This document shows, one piece after another, positions 9,201 through 16,341 of a DNA stretch of 64,000 bases. The stretch comes from Nocardiopsis sp. MG754419 (lineage in GTDB: Bacteria > Actinomycetota > Actinomycetes > Streptosporangiales > Streptosporangiaceae). Location: contig NZ_QOCZ01000020.1 in NCBI RefSeq assembly GCF_018207095.1, positions 59,356 through 123,355 on the forward strand, written 5' to 3'. Made by a program: the position numbers and the translations under genes. The number at the start of each line of letters is the position of its first letter. Within the stretch, counting starts at the first letter, position 1. The notes beneath the pieces were generated by a model, which searched no databases, was not told where the DNA came from, and saw nothing but the letters and a program-made list of their open reading frames with translations.

Positions 9201-9678
9201 TCTCGCGCCGTCCCGCGCCGTCGATGGTGACGCCGACCTCCACCAGGAGACGGCGGTCGAACCAGTCACGGAGTTTGGGGCCGAGGACCGCCGAACGCGG
9301 ATCCTGGTCGGCGGCGGTCAGGAGCTGTTCGAGAGTGTCCTTCTCCGGGGTGAGGTCGTCGTGGATGAGCCAGATCCACTCGGTGGCGTCGTCCTCGAAA
9401 CCCCGGACGGCGGTCGTGGAGCGCGGCAGGTCCAGAGCGGCCCGGACCGCGTCGCCATAGCCCGTGTCGGCGGGCAGATCGATGATCGCGTCGTCGGGGA
9501 GGTGGCCCGCGAGGATGTCGGGGCTTCCGTCGGTACTTCCGGTGTCGGCCGCCACGACGCGCTGCACGGGCCGGGACTGGGCACGCAGTGCGGACAGGGT
9601 CTCCGGCAGCCAGCGTGCGCCGTCGTGGGACACGATGACGGCGGTGACGACGTGACGGGCGGAATCCAGGTCATGCAC
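6226..9678 (-). CDS. Large GT2 family glycosyltransferase with multi-span membrane domain
   Basis: About 1150 residues. The N-terminal ~280 are a GT-A/GT2 catalytic domain: VTAVIVSHDGARWL, the nucleotide-sugar DTGSTDGSPD motif and WLIHDDLTP as the DxD-like region. From about residue 300 on there are many hydrophobic helices (roughly 12), for example MLVIGLTVVTIIAE and LWLLCLVTGVLVAVAFGHL, then an extracytoplasmic domain and a last helix near the C-terminus (AWVLTQGVLLLVVAVLAAPG). The C-terminal ~120 residues are Arg/Thr-rich and cytosolic. Inference: it transfers a sugar to an envelope acceptor. I chose GTG 9678 because homology begins at HDLDSARHVVTAVIVSH; the frame runs to 9840 but the extra 54 residues look non-coding. 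It is coupled to DUF5719 downstream. Confidence 0.88.
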   Translation of the reverse strand: MHDLDSARHVVTAVIVSHDGARWLPETLSALRAQSRPVQRVVAADTGSTDGSPDILAGHLPDDAIIDLPADTGYGDAVRAALDLPRSTTAVRGFEDDATEWIWLIHDDLTPEKDTLEQLLTAADQDPRSAVLGPKLRDWFDRRLLVEVGVTIDGAGRRETGLEQREFDHGQHDGTRQVLAVSSAGMLVRRDVWKRLGGFDRALPLFRDDIDFCWRVGGAGLRVRLVTEAVAYHAEASARRRRRITATRNHPRRVDRRHAVFVLLANLPFGGMLFALLRNSIASLLRVIMYLLIKQPANALDEAAAITLVYGRPFRLARARFRRRRDRRRTYSAIRPFLARGVAARQFADAVTGILTGERVGNTAGRHQAVTAPPGEEEDGVADDSTSFLRRVILQPGAMLVIGLTVVTIIAERSLFFGTLLAGGALPPVAGNAADLWNLYLSAHPDSGVGTDGPVPPYVGFLALLSTLTLGQPWVAVMVILLGCVPLAGLTAYLLARQVLGYRPARLWMAGAYALLPMATSAVAQGRLGTALVHALLPVLGLLLVRLVSMPPKSSRRAAWGLGLTLTIATAFVPLVWLLCLVTGVLVAVAFGHLGRRIYVSVAIGLGVPLVLLMPWTLELLTHPSLWLLEAGLHRPELSDPGATPVELLMLSPGGPGTPPYWVTAGFIAAALCSLLLLRNRMVVAAGWSLALFGLLIAILTSRIVIEPYFGGPPAQVWPGVALAFAATAVLLTAATAARAFGDMIKGEPTRGAGGGRRRLVGGLKRYFALTVAALALATPLSAAGLWMWNGVDGPLTANATPAVPGALVSVSGDGTQPRTLIVTPDEDGGVDYVVVRGREPRLGEERLMPEPETRAVVDRAVAELAAGQGGDQLVALLDHGIQYVLYPRPELGGPSDATMVDTLDGTPGLGRQSLSLHYGLWRIAEPTGALRVVAEDGMTAETLTVEGSAHDLSTEVGEGLTGRRLALAEPADGGWKATLDGVDLTQVDTENGTQAWTLPVNGGELRVWHTDLVHQAWVLTQGVLLLVVAVLAAPGVRTEEERRLIEATPMPSPRRPRKGPLAPGRGRRVRADTETEDDTSARNDAPPDVDDGPDTGPTTTGSLPVVGGRRRGTRGTRRAGSRKSGGRRRAGTTRDARTDTDAVDDEREG

Positions 9679-9742
9679 GGCTGTGGTGGGTTCTCTCCGG
9701 GAGAAGGGGCGGCACCCGTGTCGTACGGGGCCGGCGTGTGCT

Positions 9743-9810
9743 CCGGCCGCTGCGGCCGGTGGGCGCGTGAGCACGCGCGTGCGTACGCAGGGGTTCGCGA
9801 GCGCTCGCGA
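9743..9810. repeat. Cluster of four perfect palindromes upstream of the glycosyltransferase
   Basis: Within 68 bp lie CCGGCCGC-T-GCGGCCGG (9743-9759), GCGCGTG-AG-CACGCGC (9763-9778), TGCGTACGCA (9780-9789) and TCGCGAGCGCTCGCGA (9795-9810). All are perfect. They fill the 5' flank of the glycosyltransferase gene, 65-132 nt before GTG 9678. They could be operators, a structured leader or a terminator-like barrier. The rest of the 330-bp gap holds only the whmD terminator. Confidence 0.6.
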
Positions 9811-9958
9811 GGGCGAGCGCGGGACATCACGATACGCCACCTCACACCATTACGGGTCTATTCGGGCCCGGGCGACGGGGCGACCATATCGGAGCATTCA
9901 CACCCACCGCCGGTGAAGGCCCCCGTCCGCGTGAACACCCACAACAGTCCCCGAACAT

Positions 9959-9996
9959 GAAAAAAGCGCGCCCGGGCTCGTGACCCGGACGCGCCT
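9959..9996 (-). terminator. Rho-independent terminator of whmD
   Basis: On the minus strand an 11-position stem (one G-T pair), GCGCGTCCGGG/CCCGGGCGCGC, is followed by TTTTTT. It starts 13 nt after the whmD stop. Confidence 0.88.
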
Positions 9997-10008
9997 TGGC
10001 GCCCTCTC

Positions 10009-10296
10009 CTAGAGCATGTCCGCCAGGAAATCGAAATCTCCCCCGGCGGCTTTCTTCAACCTCCGGCGCTCGCGCTCGGAGAGTCCCCCCCAGATGCCGA
10101 AGCGTTCGTCATGCTCCAGCGCGTATTCCAGGCACTCCGCACGCACGTCGCACGACTGACAGACCTTCTTGGCCTCACGTGTAGAGCCGCCCTTCTCGGG
10201 GAAGAACGCCTCCGGGTCGGTCTGCGCGCACAGGGCGCGCTCTTGCCAGCCCAGATCTTCGTCCGAGCCGTGCGCCAGCGGGATGACCTCGCTCAT
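10009..10296 (-). CDS. whmD: WhiB-family Fe-S regulator, WhmD/WhiB2 type
   Basis: A 95-residue WhiB-like protein. It has the four cluster ligands C23, C46, C49 and C55 and the G-[IV]-W-G-G turn GIWGG (67-71), followed by a basic helix (ERERRRLKK). Family knowledge: WhiB proteins carry a 4Fe-4S cluster and bind sigma-A. WhiB2/WhmD is needed for septation and sporulation septum placement. Position between manB/GT genes and fbiA matches whiB2 in mycobacteria. ATG 10296 is chosen for the excellent Shine-Dalgarno CAGGAGGTGCGC; longer frames upstream lack support. It has its own promoter and terminator, so it is monocistronic. Confidence 0.92.
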   Translation of the reverse strand: MSEVIPLAHGSDEDLGWQERALCAQTDPEAFFPEKGGSTREAKKVCQSCDVRAECLEYALEHDERFGIWGGLSERERRRLKKAAGGDFDFLADML

Positions 10297-10373
10297 GCGC
10301 ACCTCCTGTTGCCCCCATTTGATGTCCCCGACCCTTTTCATCCCCCAAGGTCGGGGCGAAATCCCACATTGGA

Positions 10374-10403
10374 ATTACACGCGAGCACATGACCTGGGGT
10401 CAA
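10374..10403 (-). promoter_or_regulatory. Predicted sigma-A-type promoter of whmD
   Basis: On the minus strand TTGACC (10403-10398) and TGTAAT (10379-10374) are separated by 18 nt. This gives a leader of about 70 nt before ATG 10296. The stretch is AT-richer than its surroundings. Confidence 0.6.
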
Positions 10404-10410
10404 GCGCTCA

Positions 10411-10487
10411 GCGTGGTAATCCACTGAATATCATGTAACGGGCCTCCAACGGCAGGCCCGCGATGTCCGTTCTGTGGATTACCACGC
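10411..10487. promoter_or_regulatory. Paired inverted GTGG-N4-CCAC sites upstream of the whmD promoter
   Basis: GCGTGGTAATCCAC (10411-10424) and GTGGATTACCACGC (10474-10487) are exact reverse complements 49 nt apart. Each copy also contains its own half-site symmetry, GTGG-N4-CCAC. The first ends 8 bp upstream of the whmD -35. An inner hairpin GGGCCT/AGGCCC (10440-10459) lies between them. This looks like a two-site operator or a looped element; the binding protein is unknown. Confidence 0.6.
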
Positions 10488-10536
10488 AATTCACGTACCT
10501 TCCAAGGTGCGCTGCTGCGAGGCGAACCGGGGTGGA

Positions 10537-11955
10537 TCAGCGCTGGCCGTCGTTGCCGTACCAGTTCGGCTGGCCGTCGGTACCGCCCTGTCCTTGCTGG
10601 TCAGAGCCGTAACCGCCACTGGAGCCGTACTGGTTCCCGTAGGAGCCGGCGTTCGGGTCGGACGGCTCGACCCCGTTGTTCTCACCGGAGTTAAAGAATC
10701 CTTCAACTCCGCCCTCGGAGGGCGTCTCCTGCCCCTGCTGCGGCTGGTTCTGGTACCACCCGTTCTGGATGGCCTCCTGAGCCTGCTGGTCGGCAGCCGG
10801 CTGCCCCTCGTAGGACTGCGGGGCGTACTGGGAGGGGTCGTAGCCCTGTCCGTACTCCGCGGGCTGTGCGGGCTGCTGGGAGGCGTCCTGGCCGTACTGC
10901 TGACCGTAGGCGTCCGCGCTGTACTGCTGCCCGTAGGCGTCGGTACCGTACTGCTGGCCGTAGGCCTGCTGGGCCGGGTCCTGACCGTAGGCCTGCTGGT
11001 CACCCGTGCCGTACTGCTGGGCCGGGTCCTGACCGTAGGCCTGCTGGGCGCCGGTGCCGTGCTGCTGCGCGTAGGCGTCCTGGCCGTAGGCCTGCTGCGC
11101 ACCGGTCGCGAACTGCTGGCCGTAGGCCTGCTGGGCCGGGTCCTGACCGTAGGCCTGCTGGGCGCCGGTGCCGTACTGCTGGCCGTAGGCCTGCTGGGCC
11201 GGGTCCTGACCGTAGGCCTGCTGGGCGCCGGTGCCGTACTGCTGACCGTAGGCCTGCTGGGCCGGGTCCTGTCCATAGGCCTGCTGGTCACCCGTGCCGT
11301 ACTGCTGCGCGTAGGCGTCCTGGGCGTAACCCTGCTGCGCACCGGTCCCGTACTGCTGAGCGGCGACGTCCTGGCCATAGGCCTGCTGCGCCGGGTCCTG
11401 ACCGTAGGCCTGCTGGACCGGGTCCTGACCGTACGCCGGCTGACCGAAGCCCTGCTGGACACCGGCGCCCGGCGGGAAGTGCTGGGGGTACTGGGCCTGC
11501 TGCGGCTGCGCGCGCGGCACCAGAGTGGGGTCGTTGAAGGCCTTCAGCAGGGCGAAGCCGAAGAAACCGAGGACGGCGCCCTGGGCGGCCCGGGAGAGGA
11601 AGGCGGCGAACGCCAGGCCACCGTTGGGGGCGTCGATGAACCCGCTGATCAGACCGATCAGGCAGAAGAGCAGACCGACACCGGTCATGATCATCGCGGT
11701 GAGGACCACCGGGAACGCGTTGGCGCGGCTGCGCTCACCGGTCAGGACCAGTGCCACTGCGGCGACCAGCAGCAGGGTGACGGTGATGCCGTAGAAGGAC
11801 GAACCGGTCCCGCCCATGGCCCCGGCGAAGCTCCCACCGATCTCGCTCGAGATGATGATCAGATCGATGAGTCCGGAGAGCATCACGACGCCCACGGACC
11901 CCAACAGGACCCAGGCCCCTGGCAGGCGCAGGCGTTCTAGTGTTTCGTTGTTCAA
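10537..11955 (-). CDS. Four-helix membrane protein with Gln/Tyr/Gly repeat tail
   Basis: 472 residues. The first ~155 contain about four membrane helices ([77 protein letters not shown]). The remaining ~310 residues are a cytosolic low-complexity tail built on [12 protein letters not shown] and [10 protein letters not shown] units. The tail is rich in Q, Y, G and A, with almost no Lys/Arg and no Cys, so it resembles prion-like disordered domains. The start is TTG 11955, with GAGGGGA 8 nt upstream. That Shine-Dalgarno lies in a small hairpin, AGAGG-GGAA-CCTCT. It is divergent from fbiA. Function unknown; relatives are annotated as hypothetical membrane proteins. Repeat number may vary between strains. 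Confidence 0.85.
   Translation of the reverse strand: MNNETLERLRLPGAWVLLGSVGVVMLSGLIDLIIISSEIGGSFAGAMGGTGSSFYGITVTLLLVAAVALVLTGERSRANAFPVVLTAMIMTGVGLLFCLIGLISGFIDAPNGGLAFAAFLSRAAQGAVLGFFGFALLKAFNDPTLVPRAQPQQAQYPQHFPPGAGVQQGFGQPAYGQDPVQQAYGQDPAQQAYGQDVAAQQYGTGAQQGYAQDAYAQQYGTGDQQAYGQDPAQQAYGQQYGTGAQQAYGQDPAQQAYGQQYGTGAQQAYGQDPAQQAYGQQFATGAQQAYGQDAYAQQHGTGAQQAYGQDPAQQYGTGDQQAYGQDPAQQAYGQQYGTDAYGQQYSADAYGQQYGQDASQQPAQPAEYGQGYDPSQYAPQSYEGQPAADQQAQEAIQNGWYQNQPQQGQETPSEGGVEGFFNSGENNGVEPSDPNAGSYGNQYGSSGGYGSDQQGQGGTDGQPNWYGNDGQR
10955..11437. repeat. Coding tandem repeat of about 63 bp ([21 protein letters not shown] units)
   Basis: Near-identical units of about 63 bp, with shorter variants, recur across this stretch of the membrane-protein gene. 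Each unit encodes a 21-residue period. The third and fourth full units (about 11110-11240) are almost identical at DNA level, which points to recent unequal exchange. Confidence 0.75.
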
Positions 11956-12191
11956 GAGAGGTTCCCCTCTGCTGCTTCGCCGTCGCGTCGGAGGAAGCTT
12001 GGCATATCGTCGGACTGTCGGGTGAATCGGCTCGACCGTGCGTGGACGGGACTCAAAGGGACACCGGACGCGGAGCCGATGGGGTGGGATGGCGACCGGG
12101 GCCGGAAGGTTCGCATAACGCTCGCACCGAATCGGTCACGACGGATCGCGCCCAGTGAGGGGCAGACGACCCATACGCCCATCCAGCCTGC

Positions 12192-12197
12192 CAGACT
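12192..12197 (+). promoter_or_regulatory. -10 hexamer of a leaderless promoter (fbiA)
   Basis: CAGACT ends 7 nt before ATG 12205, with no Shine-Dalgarno in between. Confidence 0.45.
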
Positions 12198-12204
12198 TGG
12201 GCGC

Positions 12205-13188
12205 ATGCGGATAGTCGTACCGGCCGGCGGTATCGGCGGCGCGCGTTTCCTCCGTGGGCTCAAGGCCGCCCTCGGGACGGACGCGTCGACCGGCACGGAC
12301 CAGGCCACAGACCACCAGATCACCGTCATCGGCAACACCGGCGACGACATCACCCTCTTCGGCCTGCGGATCTGTCCCGACCTGGACACGGTGATGTACA
12401 CCCTGGGCGGTGGGATCAACGAGGAGCAGGGGTGGGGCAGGACCGACGAGACCTTCGCGGTCAAGGAGGAACTCGCCGCCTACGGGATGAAACCCACCTG
12501 GTTCGGGCTCGGCGACCGGGACACCGCCACGCACATCGTACGGGCGCAGATGATCGCCGCGGGCTACCCGCTCTCGGCGATCACCGAGGCCCTGTGTGAC
12601 CGCTGGAAGCCCGGCGTGCGCCTGCTTCCGATGACCGACGACCAGGTCGAGACGCACGTCGTCGTCGAGGACGAACAGGGACGTCGCGCCCTCCACTTCC
12701 AGGAGTGGTGGATCAAGCACCGGGCCGCGCTGCCGGCCCGGGAGATCATCGGGCTCGGCGCCGACGACGCCCGGCCGGCCCCCGGAGTCCTCCGCGCCAT
12801 CCGTGACGCGGACGTCGTCCTCCTGCCCCCGTCCAACCCCGTGGTGAGTGTGGGGTCCATCCTCGGCATCCCGGGGATCCGCGAGGCCCTGGTCGACAAG
12901 ACCGTGGTGGGGGTCTCCCCCATCATCGGCGGCGCGCCCGTGCGCGGAATGGCCGATGCCTGCCTCACCGCGATCGGGGTGGAGACCGCCGCCGGAGCGG
13001 TCGCCGAACACCTGGGCGCGGACCTGTTGGACGGTTGGCTGGTCGACGAGGCCGACGCCGACACCAAGGTCGACGGGATCGAGGTGCGGTCCCGCCCTCT
13101 GTACATGAGTGACCCGCGGACGACGGAGGACCTCGCCCGCGCCGCCCTGGACCTGGCGCTGGAACTGCGCGGGGACGGAGAGCGATGA
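12205..13188 (+). CDS. fbiA: 2-phospho-L-lactate/phosphoenolpyruvate transferase of F420 synthesis (CofD/FbiA)
   Basis: A 327-residue CofD-type transferase. It joins the phospho-lactyl or PEP-derived nucleotide donor to FO, giving F420-0 or dehydro-F420-0. The N-terminus [19 protein letters not shown] is the family hallmark. [19 protein letters not shown], the FxLGDRD region (TWFGLGDRD) and [13 protein letters not shown] also match CofD. ATG 12205 is chosen because homologues start exactly at MRIVVPAGG and a -10 element sits 7 nt upstream; the frame runs further upstream without support. The stop overlaps fbiB by 4 nt (ATGA), so the two are translationally coupled. Confidence 0.95.
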   Translation: MRIVVPAGGIGGARFLRGLKAALGTDASTGTDQATDHQITVIGNTGDDITLFGLRICPDLDTVMYTLGGGINEEQGWGRTDETFAVKEELAAYGMKPTWFGLGDRDTATHIVRAQMIAAGYPLSAITEALCDRWKPGVRLLPMTDDQVETHVVVEDEQGRRALHFQEWWIKHRAALPAREIIGLGADDARPAPGVLRAIRDADVVLLPPSNPVVSVGSILGIPGIREALVDKTVVGVSPIIGGAPVRGMADACLTAIGVETAAGAVAEHLGADLLDGWLVDEADADTKVDGIEVRSRPLYMSDPRTTEDLARAALDLALELRGDGER

Positions 13189-14480
13189 GCCCGGGGTTCC
13201 GGGTACGCGGCCTGGCGGGCATTCCCGAGGTGCGCGCGGGCGACGACCCGGCCGCTCTCATCGTCGACGCGGTGGCGGCCTCCGGCGATCCCCTGGTCGA
13301 CGGGGACGTGCTGGTGGTCACCTCCAAGATCATCAGCAAGGCCGAGGGGCGCGCGGTGCGGATGGGCCGTGAGGAGGCCATCGACGCCGAGACCGAACGC
13401 GTGGTGGCCCGCATGGGGAGCACCCGGATCGTGCAGACCCGCCAGGGCCTGGTGATGGCCGCCGCCGGGGTGGACGCCTCCAACGTCGAGCCCGGAACGG
13501 TGTTGCTGCTGCCGGAGGACTCCGACGTCTCCGCCCGTGCGTTGCGCGCCGGGATCACCGAGCGCCTGGGCGTGCGGGTCGGCGTGGTGATCTCCGACAC
13601 CTTTGGACGCCCGTGGCGGGTGGGACAGACCGACGTGGCCATCGGGGTGGCCGGACTCCGTGCCCTCCAGGACCTGCGCGGCACGGTCGACACCCACGGC
13701 AACCTCATGGAGGCCACGGTCAACGCGGTCGCCGACGAGATCGCCGGCGCCGGTGAGCTGGTCAAGGGCAAGACGAGCGCAGTCCCGGTGGCCGTGGTGT
13801 CCGGCCTGGGCCCGCTGGTCACCGACGAGGACGGTCCGGGGGCCGCGGAACTGATCCGCCCGGCCGACGCCGACCTGTTCCGGTACGGGTCGCGCGACGT
13901 GGTGCCGGCCCGGCGGACCGTGCGTTCCTTCTCCGACCGTCCGGTCGACCCGGCGTCGGTACGTCGCGCCGTGGCCACCGCGGTGACGGCGCCGGCGCCG
14001 CACCACACGACGCCCTGGCGGTTCGTCCTGGTGGAGTCGGCGCGCACCCGTAAGCGGTTGTTGGACGCCATGCTCCAGGCCTGGGTGGGCGACCTGCGCT
14101 CCGACGGGTTCACCGAGGAGCAGATCGCGCGCCGGACCCGCCGCGGCGACGTGCTGCGCGAGGCCCCGTCCCTGGTGGTCCCGTTCCTGGTCGCGGACGG
14201 CGCGCACCCCTACCCGGACGAGCGCCGGGCCGACGCCGAGCGGTCGATGTTCCTGGTGGCCATGGGCGCCGGGGTGCAGAACCTGCTGGTCGGGCTCGCC
14301 ATGGAAGGGCTGGGTTCGGCCTGGATCTCCTCCACGATGTTCTGCGCGGACGTGGTCCGCGAGGTACTGGAGGTGCCCGCCGACTGGCATCCGATGGGCT
14401 CGGTGGCCGTGGGGTACGCGGCCACGCCTCCGGGGGACCGGCCCCCGCGGGACCCGGAGGACTTCGTCGTGGTGCGCTGA
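13185..14480 (+). CDS. fbiB: Bifunctional F420-0:gamma-glutamyl ligase / dehydro-F420-0 reductase
   Basis: 431 residues with two fused domains. The N-terminal ~245 are CofE-like F420-0:glutamate ligase ([62 protein letters not shown]). The C-terminal ~190 are an FMN nitroreductase-like domain ([48 protein letters not shown]). Family knowledge: the first adds the poly-glutamate tail and the second reduces dehydro-F420-0. The fusion is the actinobacterial form. It overlaps fbiA by 4 nt and is followed by a terminator. The guanylyltransferase partner fbiD is not in this window. Confidence 0.95.
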   Translation: MSPGFRVRGLAGIPEVRAGDDPAALIVDAVAASGDPLVDGDVLVVTSKIISKAEGRAVRMGREEAIDAETERVVARMGSTRIVQTRQGLVMAAAGVDASNVEPGTVLLLPEDSDVSARALRAGITERLGVRVGVVISDTFGRPWRVGQTDVAIGVAGLRALQDLRGTVDTHGNLMEATVNAVADEIAGAGELVKGKTSAVPVAVVSGLGPLVTDEDGPGAAELIRPADADLFRYGSRDVVPARRTVRSFSDRPVDPASVRRAVATAVTAPAPHHTTPWRFVLVESARTRKRLLDAMLQAWVGDLRSDGFTEEQIARRTRRGDVLREAPSLVVPFLVADGAHPYPDERRADAERSMFLVAMGAGVQNLLVGLAMEGLGSAWISSTMFCADVVREVLEVPADWHPMGSVAVGYAATPPGDRPPRDPEDFVVVR

Positions 14481-14507
14481 GCACCCGCGCACGCCCCTCG
14501 ACCTCCC

Positions 14508-14538
14508 GACGCGCCGTCCGTTCCACGGGCGGCGCGTC
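14508..14538 (+). terminator. Terminator hairpin after fbiAB
   Basis: GACGCGCCGTCCGT pairs with ACGGGCGGCGCGTC around a 3-nt loop, with a single G-T pair. It lies 28 nt after the fbiB stop. There is no long T-tract. Confidence 0.65.
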
Positions 14539-14603
14539 CTCATGTCGCCGTCACCCCGACGGCGGCATGCTGGTCCGACGCGCGACCGTCGAAGGGGGCC
14601 CGG

Positions 14604-16193
14604 GTGAGCGTCGAGGAGTACGCGATCGCCACGTTGATCGTGGTGGTGGCGGTCATAGTGGGGCAGTTGATCTCCGGGCGCATCCGGGTGCCCGGCGCGG
14701 TGGTGCTGGTGGTGCTGGGGATGCTCCTGGGCGCGACCCCCTGGTTGCACTCGTTGTCCATCACCCCCGAGATCATCCTTCTGGTGTTCCTGCCGCCGCT
14801 GATCTACAACGCCGCGTTCTTCTCTTCTCCGAAGGACATGCGGGACCTGATGCGGCCGATCATCGTGATGTCGGTGGGGATGACCCTGGCCACGGCGTTC
14901 GGGCTGGCCGGGATCGTCTACCTGCTGTTGCCGGACGTGGGCTGGCCCGCCGCGATCGCGTTGGGGGCCGCGGTGGCCCCGACCGACGCCGTGGCGGCCT
15001 CCGCGATCCTCAAACGCGCGGGCACGCCACGGCGGGTGCTGACCATCCTGGAGGGCGAATCGCTGATCAACGACGGCGTGGCGCTCACCCTGTTCAGCCT
15101 GGCGGTCACCGCGATGATGCATCCCCTCACCCCGGGGGACGCGTTCCTGGAGCTGGGCAAGGTCGTGGTGGGCGGACTGTTCTACGGGGCGCTGGTCGCC
15201 GTGGTGATCGTCTGGGCGCGCGCCCGCATGCGAGACGCCTCCCTCCAGCTGATGACGGCGTTGATCACCCCCTTCGTGGCCTACATCCCCGCCGAGATGG
15301 CGGGGTTCTCCGGGGTTCTGGCGGCCGTGGTGGCCGGCTTCTACCTGGGCACGCACGGGGAGGGGCTGTTGCCGCCCCGGGTTCGGGTGAGCGGCAGAAC
15401 CATCTGGGGCACGCTCGTGGGCCTCCTGGAGGCGATGCTGTTCGTGCTCCTGGGGTTGCAGTTGGACGCGGTGATCACCTCGGTGCGCGGCAGCCTCGAC
15501 TTCGCGCACCTCGTGCTGGTCGCGTTGGCGGTGACCGCGACCGCGGTCGTCCTGCGCATGGTGCTGATGCTGGTCATCATCCCGATCCAGCGGTACGTGC
15601 CGCGCATGAAACTGGACGTGTCGTCGTTCCGTGAGCGCGTCGCGATCGGGTGGAGCGGTATGCGCGGGGCGGTGTCCCTGGCGATCGCCCTGTCGTTGCC
15701 CGCCACCCTGAACGGGGTCCCGTTCACCGACCGGGGCGCGTTGATCTTCGTGGCCGGGGTCGTGGTGATGGGAACACTGGTGGGGCAGGGCACGACGCTG
15801 CCGTGGCTGTTGCGCCGGATGGGGCTGACCGACGAGGGCACCCGCCAGCGGGAGTACCTCCGGGCGCAGTACGAGATGGACTGCGCGGCGGTCCGCAAGG
15901 TGGACGAGATGCTCACCGAGGGCGAGGTGGCGGAGAAGGCCGCGGACGCGATGCGGGGGCGCTACGTGCGACGGCTCGGCCACCTCAAGGAGATGCTCGA
16001 CGGCGAGGACGATCTGCTGGACCGGTTCAAGGCCGACGCCAAGAGCCGGGTCGCGGTGTTGGGGCAGGTCGACGACGCTCGCCGGGACGCGCTCATGTCC
16101 CTCTACCGCTCGGGGGAGATCGACCACGACGTCTTCTCCCGGATGACGCACGAAATGGACCTGCACGACAAGAGCGGACGCTTCGACTCGTGA
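14604..16193 (+). CDS. Na+/H+ antiporter, CPA1/NhaP family
   Basis: A 529-residue membrane protein with about 12 helices in its first ~400 residues. CPA1 signatures are LLVFLPPLIYNAAFFSSPKD, AAVAPTDAVAASAILKRAG (the ion-binding TD region), GESLINDGVALTLFSLAV and the WSGMRGAVSLAIALSLP motif. The last ~130 residues are a charged cytosolic tail (REYLRAQYEMDCAAVRKVDE) probably involved in regulation. Role: exchange of cytosolic Na+ or K+ for H+. GTG 14604 has GAAGGGGG upstream. It is a single gene between the fbiAB terminator and the GH18 promoter. Ion preference cannot be read from sequence. Confidence 0.92.
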   Translation: MSVEEYAIATLIVVVAVIVGQLISGRIRVPGAVVLVVLGMLLGATPWLHSLSITPEIILLVFLPPLIYNAAFFSSPKDMRDLMRPIIVMSVGMTLATAFGLAGIVYLLLPDVGWPAAIALGAAVAPTDAVAASAILKRAGTPRRVLTILEGESLINDGVALTLFSLAVTAMMHPLTPGDAFLELGKVVVGGLFYGALVAVVIVWARARMRDASLQLMTALITPFVAYIPAEMAGFSGVLAAVVAGFYLGTHGEGLLPPRVRVSGRTIWGTLVGLLEAMLFVLLGLQLDAVITSVRGSLDFAHLVLVALAVTATAVVLRMVLMLVIIPIQRYVPRMKLDVSSFRERVAIGWSGMRGAVSLAIALSLPATLNGVPFTDRGALIFVAGVVVMGTLVGQGTTLPWLLRRMGLTDEGTRQREYLRAQYEMDCAAVRKVDEMLTEGEVAEKAADAMRGRYVRRLGHLKEMLDGEDDLLDRFKADAKSRVAVLGQVDDARRDALMSLYRSGEIDHDVFSRMTHEMDLHDKSGRFDS

Positions 16194-16232
16194 TCACGGT
16201 CGGTACGGAGTACCCAAGAAAACTACAAACTT

Positions 16233-16287
16233 TCTTAACATTTCCGTTGACGGGCCTCCGAGGTAACTCTAAGGTCTCCTAACAATT
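16233..16287 (+). promoter_or_regulatory. Promoter of the GH18 gene with flanking TCyTAACAwTT direct repeats
   Basis: TTGACG (16247-16252) and TAAGGT (16270-16275) have the ideal 17-nt spacing. A near-direct repeat brackets them: TCTTAACATTT (16233-16243) and TCCTAACAATT (16277-16287), 44 bp apart and on one face of the helix. The second copy covers the expected start of transcription, so a repressor operator is plausible. The stretch is markedly AT-rich. Confidence 0.65.
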
Positions 16288-16341
16288 ACAGGCTCGCAGA
16301 GCACCTTCGTCTCCCCGCTCGACGAAAGGAAGCACCCCCGC

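Noticed and set aside
10955..11437. Possible CRISPR-like array of regular repeats
   Set aside because: The repeats are in frame, about 63 bp without unique spacers, and encode a protein repeat; no cas gene is nearby.
10474..11940. 488-codon open frame on the plus strand rich in Leu/Val/Gly repeats, and another frame at 10491-11462
   Set aside because: They are antisense readings of the 63-bp repeat of the membrane-protein gene. The periodic DNA keeps several frames open; no ribosome-binding site or family match.
12564..16166. 1200-codon minus-strand open frame
   Set aside because: Antisense to fbiA, fbiB and the antiporter; His/Arg/Gly-rich composition typical of a shadow frame.
16216..16236. 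AAGAAA/TTTCTT hairpin after the antiporter as a terminator
   Set aside because: Only six A-T-rich pairs with a 9-nt loop and no T-tract; it more likely belongs to the AT-rich GH18 promoter region.
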